Under the pieces are notes generated by a model. That model was not told where the DNA came from. It ran no database searches and saw nothing but the letters and a program-made list of their open reading frames with translations. A stretch of 64,000 bases of DNA, from NCBI GenBank assembly GCA_001632435.1, contig KV423924.1, forward strand, positions 62,001-126,000. Direction: 5' to 3'. The position numbers were made by a program, and so were the translations under genes. Positions 57,695 to 64,000 of this stretch are shown piece after piece. Within the stretch, counting starts at the first letter, position 1. The number at the start of each line of letters is the position of its first letter. The DNA comes from Calocera cornea HHB12733 (Eukaryota > Basidiomycota > Dacrymycetes > Dacrymycetales > Dacrymycetaceae).

Positions 57695-59163
57695 ATGCTG
57701 CGCCGCGGTGTCCTGCTCGGCGCACTGCAGCGTGCACGCCGATCGCTCGCCGCTTCAGCTTCCTCCACAACCACCCGCATCCGACAGCCTCCCCTCCCAC
57801 CCCGCCGCGCCTACTCCGACGCCTCCCCGTCCCCCGCCGATGCCGCACCCGCCCACGACAACGCAGCCCCGCCGGTGCCTGCCCCGTCCCAGCCCCTCCT
57901 AAACTCCATCCTCCAAAAGCTGCTCGAGGGCGACCAGCCCAAGTCCAGGCACGACGCAGCCAAGCTCCCCGCCCGCGTCCTCCGCCTCTCCTCCGTCCCC
58001 GGGGCAAAGGTCGAGCTCGACAGCATGCTGACGCGCTCGCAGGCCGCGCAGCAGATGGTCCTCGCGCTGCTGCACAAGAAGCGCGCAGCGGACGAGCTGC
58101 TCGAGAAGGAGGGAAAGACCCTCGTCACCCGCGGGCTCAGCAACCAGGAGCTGTGGCATATCCTCGACATCGAGTTTCCCGAGCGGCCGTTCCCCGTGTG
58201 GACAGACCCGCAGGAGAAGGGAGCCAAGGGAAAGCCAAGGAGCAAGCCGCCCGGACCGCCCCGCCCGGGGCACGCCGTCCACTCTCTCAAGTGCGTCTTT
58301 ATTTCGTTTTCACCTCTTCGCCTTCACTGTTCCTTGCACCTCGACTTTGGACTTTTCGGGGACTGATTCGAGGTTGTGCGGAGCCGCGAACACGCGCTGA
58401 CACGCTCCCCCGCAGGTATCTGAAAGGCAGCGTCATCCCCGAACTAGTACAGCGGCACCTGGTGCAGAAGACGCATCAAAAGCGGCCTGCCGAGACGGAG
58501 GTCGAGGTGCAGCGGCTGTACCAGCAAGCGAAGAGGCTCGCCAAGTCCGCGCGGGCCAAGGCAGCGCGTGGCGAGGCGGTCGCCGTGCCGGCCGAGCAGG
58601 TGCAGGAGGCGGAGAGCGTGCTGGCCTCTACCCGCTTGGTGGACGTGTGGCGCTGGGAGCTTGTGCCGGAGCACGAGACGGCGGCGTGGGAGGCGAAGCA
58701 GCTTGAGCAGCAGCGGAAGCGGGAGCTTGCCCCCGAACGGAGGAGGGAGGACGGGCGGCCCGAGCTGGCGCCCTACGGCCCGGGCAGGCTGGACCACCTC
58801 AACGACCGCCGGAAAGCCGCCAGGGTAGAGGAGGAGTCGAAGGTCCGCAGCCTCCTCCGGGAGTCGCCCTTCTCCGCACCCGGCTCCCTGCCCTCCAACC
58901 GCAACCTCGCAGCGCAGGTAGCAGGGCGGGGCGTCCTCCCGCCGCCCGCGCTCGGACTCACGAGCGGCCCGCCCCGCGGCCCACGCATGACGATGCGCGG
59001 TGCGCTCGCCTCTGGCTCCCTAGGGCTCAGGGACAAGCTGCGCATGCCCGTCGCGCCGCCGACGGGGATGCCGGACAATCGGCGGATCATGGCCGTTAGG
59101 CAGGCGCAGCGGAAGAGGGGGAAGATGGAGAAGAGGAGGGCGAAACGTGGGCGGGGGGAGTAG
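57695..59163 (+). CDS. Hypothetical protein with mitochondrial-type presequence
   Basis: Exons 57695-58290 and 58416-59163 encode 447 aa. The N-terminus MLRRGVLLGALQRARRSLAA is Arg-rich, lacks acidic residues and looks like a matrix-targeting presequence. The middle holds MLTRSQAAQQMVLALLHKKR, a helical basic segment, then HSLKYLKGSVIPELVQRHL across the intron and a Glu/Arg-rich helix (about 230-320). The C-terminus is strongly basic (RQAQRKRGKMEKRRAKRGRG), which suggests contact with RNA or the mitoribosome. No family is recognised. A mitochondrial ribosome or expression factor is a guess from charge and presequence only. Confidence 0.75.
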
Positions 59164-59673
59164 GAGTGCGGGGGTTGAGGGAGTGGGCCGGGCGAGCGGA
59201 GCGAGCGCCTGAGCGCAGTGAGAGTGAAGAGGTGCATGGCGCACTCATGCTTGCTGTATGCGGGATGCTGCGAGTCCGACACAGCGGCGTGCGAGGTAAC
59301 TACGCTATCTAGATGCACTTACACCTCGGGCTCCTGCGAAGGGGGGATAGACAACACCGTTCATTGCTGCCAAAATCTAATCCTATCCATGCAACACGGC
59401 GTCAGGTTAGAGATGAGAAAGGCAGAAAGCGAGAAAGCGACGGAGAGTCAGGATTCACGTGGGAAAAAAAAAGTTCAACAACTGGAAGACTCGGACGGCC
59501 CGCGCGACCCTTGGGTGGCGCGGGGCGCGAGGTGAGCCCGTGAAGAGCGATTTCGCGGGTTGCTGTTGCGGCTGCACACACCCCGGCGTCCTCGTCGAAC
59601 ATCCTGCCCAACCCACCACCTCCTCCCCGCCTACCGCTCCCCAACATCCTTCCCCTCCCCCAATCCACCCGAC
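59164..59673. other. Intergenic
   Basis: 510 bp with a short poly-A run at about 59465-59472 and C-rich sequence just before the SPF27 start. No gene seen. Confidence 0.45.
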
Positions 59674-60508
59674 ATGTCCACCCCCACCCCCGCCCCCGCC
59701 CCCGACACAGCCCTGCTCGACAACCTGCCGTACTACGACCGGGACCTGGAGCTGCAGCCCCAGCTCAAGGACAGGGTCGTGCGGCTCCTCCCTTCGCACT
59801 CGGGCGCTCGGGTGCCGGAGGACGACCCGCGGCTGGGCAGGATCCCGGAGCTGTTTGCTGTGCGTGCTGTCTTCCTTTCCTGCTGCCGTGCTGCTGTCTG
59901 TGCGTGGGGCGGACAGAGGTGGATGGGGCCAATGCTGATGCTGATGTATGCCGTGGGATGCTGTAGACGAACCCCCTGCTCAAAGCGGAGCTCGAGCGCG
60001 TGTCATCCAAGCAGGCGCTGGACGCGCTCGACAAGTCCCGCTACTCGCTCCCCGCCCCCGCGCCCGGCGCCTCCGAAGAACAGTGGCTGCACGCGCTCGA
60101 CAACGCCCAGGCGCAGCTCGAGCACCAGCTCAACAGGCAGAGCAACATCTCCCTGCTGCAGACGTACGGAGCCAATAGCTGGCGGGTCGCCAACTACCGG
60201 ACGGAGGCGGACGTGGCGAGGCTTGGACGGGCGCTCGAGAGGATGAGGGAGGATGTTGTTGCCGTCAATCGGGAGAGGAAGGGCCTGCATGTGCGTTTTT
60301 TCTCTTTGTTTCTCTGTGCGGAGTGGCTCGAGTGCTGATGCGAGGCGCGTAGACGGCGATTGGGAAGCAGCTGACGTCCCTGGAAACGCGCTGGACGGAG
60401 CTCATCTCCAGCCTGCTGCAGATAGAACTCGCGAACGTCGCGCTCGAAGCGGAGCTCGAGGGCCTGCGGAGGCGAGAAGAGGAGCTCCAGGCGCAAGCGA
60501 GCACATAG
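59674..60508 (+). CDS. SPF27: Pre-mRNA-splicing factor SPF27/BCAS2 (Snt309/Cwf7-like)
   Basis: Exons 59674-59859, 59967-60290 and 60353-60508 encode 221 aa, the usual size. The family marks are LLDNLPYYDRDLE near the start, LLQTYGANSWRVANY in the middle, VVAVNRERKG, and TSLETRWTELISSLLQIELANVALEAE near the end. SPF27 is a core subunit of the Prp19 complex (NineTeen complex) that activates the spliceosome, and is largely coiled coil. It is convergent with the RPD3 gene, with 112 bp between stops. Confidence 0.92.
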
Positions 60509-60620
60509 GCGCGTCCTGGACATTGTACACTACTGTATTGATACTACATGACGCTAATGGACTCCTACTCGGCTCCAAGCACGGGGCACAGCGTAGAGGT
60601 TGGGATTGAGAGGCAGCGGA

Positions 60621-62544
60621 CTAGATCGCGCCGTTCGTCTTGTAGCTCTGGTGATCGCGCCGCCCGCCCTCGTCTTCGTCGTCCGAGTCGTCCACCGCCA
60701 TCTGGCTGTCCCACAACGTCATGCGCTTCCTGTCGCGTAGTCGCTCTACAGCACCTCATCAGCATCTGCGCACATCGAGCTGGGAAAGCTCCTACGCGGC
60801 CGCCGGTCGTCCGGGTTCTCCATATCCTCATCCTCGTTGTCGTCCATATCGTCGAACATGGGCACCCTGGGCACCTCCTGCATACCCACCCCGGGCGGCC
60901 CGCCCAGCTCGCGCAGGTTCTGCACCGTGATCTCCTGCATGCGGTTGAGGTACGACGGCGTATTGAGGTCCTCCATGTTGCTCGGCCGTACGTCGAGCTT
61001 GTAGTCCGGCCCAAAGTAGTTGTAGTACTCGTTCATGGGGATGTCCTCGCCCAGCTCGACCCCCGTCGCGAGCCCGGTCTCGTACGCCCAGGCGCGCGAG
61101 ACGTTGCGCATCGTGTACCCGCCGCCGCCGAGCAGGAGCAGCGGGAGGTTGAACTTCTTGACAAACTCGACGCAGTTGGCGTGACCTGCCGAGGCGCTCA
61201 GGAGGGGCACGGAAGCAAATGAGGTGGAAACGTACCCCTCATCGACAGGTTCAGGCAGCCGAGCTTGTCACCCGCTAATGAGTCGGTTCCACACTGCAGG
61301 ACAATTGCTTGTGGCTGATACTGCTCCATCACGGCGGTGATAATCTGATACCTAATAAGGTGACGCTCCGAATGGAGACGATATGACTCACTGGCTCGAA
61401 CACGCTTCGGTAGCTCTGGTCCGTGATGCCATCGCGTAACGGAAAGTTGAGCGCATAACCCTTGCCCTTCGATACGCCGACATCCTACAGCCCTGTAAGC
61501 TTCTGTCAGATGGTCAATCAGGAGAATCATACCCGGAAATCTCCTGTTCCTGGGAAGTACTCTCCATACTTGTGGAACGAGACGGTCATGACCCGCTCGG
61601 TGGAATAGAATGCTTCTTCCACTCCATCTCCGTGATGGCAGTCGATATCAATGTAGAGAACACGCTCATAATGTCTGAATCGGAGTTAGTACAAGCGAAT
61701 ATGCCAGAAGATGGGTTATACCTTAGCATCTCGAGGATTCCGAGGACGATGTCTGTAGACGCATTGCTGAATAATCATACATATCCCAAGCGTGGGAAGG
61801 TACAAACCATTCACGTAGCAGAAGCCGCTCGCTTCGCTCTTCTTCGCATGGTGAAGTCCGCCGGCCCAGTTGATCGCAATGTCGCACTTGTCCCGGCTGA
61901 GGCGCGCCGCTCCCTCTGCGAGACGCGTCAGCAAGCCACGGCTCCGCGGACCATGAATGTCTTACCCATTGAACCTCCTGAAGAGATCGAGCAATAGTCG
62001 AACAGTCCATCAAAAATGGGGCAGTCATCAACTCCGACCTGGTCTGTGAATTGCGTCAATACGAAAGACACCGCGATGCTGGCTTCGAAATGCACATTTT
62101 CCTTGCTCCTTCACGAACTGGTGTGCGGTGTTTGGCGACGCTTTCGCCAAGAATTCGATATAGTCGTCCGTATGGAATTGTGTCATCTCCCGCTTCGTGG
62201 CTGGTTTTGCGCGCTGGGGAACGCATGAGGGCCACCGGAGACATGGCCACTCGCCACCAAACTCACAAAGATCTCCATGCGCTTGTACAGGCCATAATTC
62301 ATGACCAAAGCGTGACACATTTTTATGCGCGTTGGTTTCATGCTATCATCGAGCACGTCAAGATCACTGCCCAAGTCGGCAGAGAAAAATAAACGTACGG
62401 ATGGCTCGGGCCATAGTGAAAGCCGCCGATGTCAGCATCAAAGAAGTAACACTGTCAACAGTTGGTCACGTCTAGCTCTTTCTCAACACAGGAATGCTAC
62501 CATACCACGCGTTTACGCGTTGGGGCCGTGATAGAAACAGACAT
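60621..62544 (-). CDS. RPD3: Class I histone deacetylase, RPD3 type
   Basis: Twelve exons (minus) encode 453 aa: 62544-62506, 62451-62399, 62342-62267, 62213-62096, 62043-61966, 61915-61808, 61752-61722, 61674-61533, 61484-61392, 61344-61236, 61185-60796 and 60745-60621. Catalytic blocks are [28 protein letters not shown] (His143/144), [14 protein letters not shown] (metal ligands Asp179/His181), [12 protein letters not shown] and GGGGYTMRN (Tyr). Cys180 replaces the usual Val or Ile between the metal ligands. The acidic C-terminal tail is typical. RPD3 deacetylates histone tails within Sin3-type corepressors in the nucleus. Intron 11 was set by frame ([17 protein letters not shown]). It is head-to-head with Argonaute. 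Confidence 0.97.
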
Positions 62545-62934
62545 ATCGAAAAAGGAAAGCGCCGTCGATCGTCGTCTCCGGAGATGTTTGATTGCCGAAC
62601 ACGGCAGAAAGGAGAACGAGAAGAGTCCGAGTGCCGCGAGCGCCCTTTGGCCCTGAAAGTCAATGCGCGACGGAAGCAATCGGCACGCGAGGACAACTTC
62701 TAAATGATCCCGCGAAGTTTCCCATATAAGGTGACTGTTGCAGCGCTGGCACTTTTCCATCACAACCCTTCCCCCTTCTTCTATCGGGACCCGCAGTTGC
62801 CAGCATACACCTCGTTGGCAACCCCCGTTTGTCTCCTCGCCCTCCTCTGTACGGTTTCCCACATACCTTTCCTGGTCAACGGTTGTGGCACATCATTACT
62901 CCCACCTCCCGGCACCGAAACACGTGTTCCAGAC
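62545..62934. promoter_or_regulatory. Shared divergent promoter RPD3 / Argonaute
   Basis: 390 bp between start codons. CATATAAG at 62723-62730 could serve as a TATA-like element for Argonaute. An upstream ATG at 62704 opens a frame that runs into the Argonaute ATG in register. It is probably 5' UTR, but an N-terminal extension is not excluded. Confidence 0.55.
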
Positions 62935-64000
62935 ATGGTAAGTGGCCTGATTGGCGAGATCAGATTCTGCAATCTCACAAGATTTTCTGTGGCAGTCGCG
63001 TCCCGGTGGCGTGCGCGAGATCGTCGTATATGCTAACTACCTCCCCCTCTCGACCCCGTTCCCTACAAAGCAACTGTACCAATACGATGTCGGTACGTCA
63101 TCAAATTCAGCTCGCTCGGCACGTTCTCACTTTTCTGGGGGCAGTCATACATCCCGAGATCAAAGGGCGCGTTATAGAACGTCAGCGTGAGATCATTGAT
63201 CGACTCCAGACACACGTCGCGGCCCAGTTATTTGCGAGAGGAAGGGCCGTCTACGATGGCCGCTCGATCCTGATCAGTACCTATGAGCTTCCCTTTGGAG
63301 ACGGAGCACCAACAGTATGACTGTTGGCAGATCTCACCGTCTGATACTGACTGCTAGGGCAGATACCTGTCAACATGTCCAATCGCCCCGATCCTGCCAG
63401 ACCCAATCGAGGAGTGTACAAGGTTACACTGACTCTGGTTAAAACGCTTGACCCAAGGTGCGCCATACTGTATACTATAACCCAAGTATCCCCAAATAAC
63501 GCGTCGATAGACGCCTGATTGAGTATTGCAACCCAACCACCGATCGCAGTGTTGTCAACCTTCCCGATGCCATCGACATGCTAAATGCCCTGAACCTGAT
63601 ATTCCGACAGGCGCCTATGCAGCGAGTAACAACAACTTCTTTTCCCACACTGTCTGACGCTTGGCCATTAGGAAGTTGCCACATACAGCTAAATCCTACT
63701 TTCTGCCACAACAGCAACGCGAGGTCAGCAAGGATATCTCCCTCTTCCTCGGCCTTTTCCAGTAAGTCTAGACACTCCCTGACATCCGTGAGAGAGTGAC
63801 CGTAAAACCCTATCCAGATCCGTACGGCCCGCTATGAATAGATTGTTTGTGAACGTGAACTTGACGGCTGGAAAATTGCAAGTCTTTCCTGATTCTAAAT
63901 AAGGAAAGTGCAGGCTCATGAGGTCTCGCAGCTGGAATCCACGGCCTGTCATGGATGTGGTCATGGAATTCTTCCAGGCGAGAGATGTTCGGAGGCTCAG
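62935..64000 (+). CDS. AGO: Argonaute (5' part; truncated by window end)
   Basis: Exons 62935-62937, 62996-63092, 63145-63314, 63363-63457, 63511-63625, 63676-63761, 63818-63877 and 63932 to beyond 64000. The first exon is just the ATG, then SRPGGVREIVVYANYLPL. The N domain shows KQLYQYDVVIHPEI, GRAVYDGRSILIS-x-YELPFG and VYKVTLTLVKTLDP. Linker 1 shows DAIDMLNALNLIFRQAPMQR, GLFQSVRPAMNRLFVNVNLTAG and NPRPVMDVVMEFF. These match the order of eukaryotic Argonautes, which bind small RNAs for silencing. PAZ, MID and PIWI lie outside the window. The intron at 63878-63931 is GC-AG; without splicing there, an in-frame stop at 63898 follows. Confidence 0.9.

Noticed and set aside
57628..59163. 511-aa plus-strand ORF
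   Set aside because: In its 5' part it is an alternative frame of the mitochondrial-type gene full of Arg/Pro. Only the part after 58416 is coding, and it belongs to exon 2.
62704..62937. In-frame upstream extension of Argonaute from ATG 62704
   Set aside because: Encodes hydrophobic, low-conservation sequence unlike Argonaute N-termini; treated as 5' UTR, although not excluded.
63626..63811. Frameshift and stop codons suggesting an Argonaute pseudogene
   Set aside because: A 50-nt intron (63626-63675) with a CTGAC branch and a second intron (63762-63817) remove both the frame change and the stops and restore conserved sequence.

Overview
The window is nuclear DNA of a filamentous basidiomycete, most likely Agaricomycotina. 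The evidence is GC-rich exons, dense introns of about 46-60 nt with GTRNGY donors and CTGAC/CTAAC branch sites, and a purely eukaryotic gene set (class I histone deacetylase, Argonaute, MCD4, complex I 30-kDa subunit, CDC50, BUB2). I rebuilt gene models by hand from splice signals, reading-frame continuity and remembered family consensus; no search was run. No tRNA, rRNA, CRISPR array or intact transposon was seen.

Layout. 1-16.7 kb: a possible truncated ORF, a tandem CCCH zinc-finger protein, two tandem paralogous proteins of unknown function, an NRAMP metal transporter, a frameshifted third copy of the paralogue family, then UGO1 and CK2 alpha divergently transcribed. 16.7-22 kb: a gene-poor stretch with an orphan ORF, mitochondrial DnaJ (MDJ1), and a gap holding three independent tandem-repeat blocks. 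22-36.4 kb: a 17-exon MFS transporter on the plus strand, then five minus-strand genes (METTL21-like methyltransferase, alpha/beta hydrolase, a 1649-aa low-complexity protein, NDUFS3, succinyl-CoA ligase beta). 38-50 kb: a 1148-aa low-complexity protein, a TCD1-type dehydratase, a coiled-coil protein and MCD4. 50-64 kb: a compact block of ECD/SGT1, CDC50, BUB2, an unknown mitochondrial-type protein, SPF27/BCAS2, an RPD3-type deacetylase, and the 5' part of an Argonaute running off the window end.

Most genes are housekeeping: mitochondrial function (UGO1, MDJ1, NDUFS3, LSC2, TCD1), membrane and GPI biology (MCD4, CDC50, NRAMP, MFS), and nuclear regulation (CK2, BUB2, SPF27, RPD3, Argonaute). 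The most notable points are the head-to-head RPD3/Argonaute pair with a shared promoter of about 390 bp, two GC-AG introns, four frame-neutral stop-free introns (one inside a zinc finger), the decaying paralogue family whose two intact members share duplicated TGAGTCA promoter motifs, and a His/Asp-rich N-terminus on the NRAMP transporter. I found no clearly new multi-gene system.
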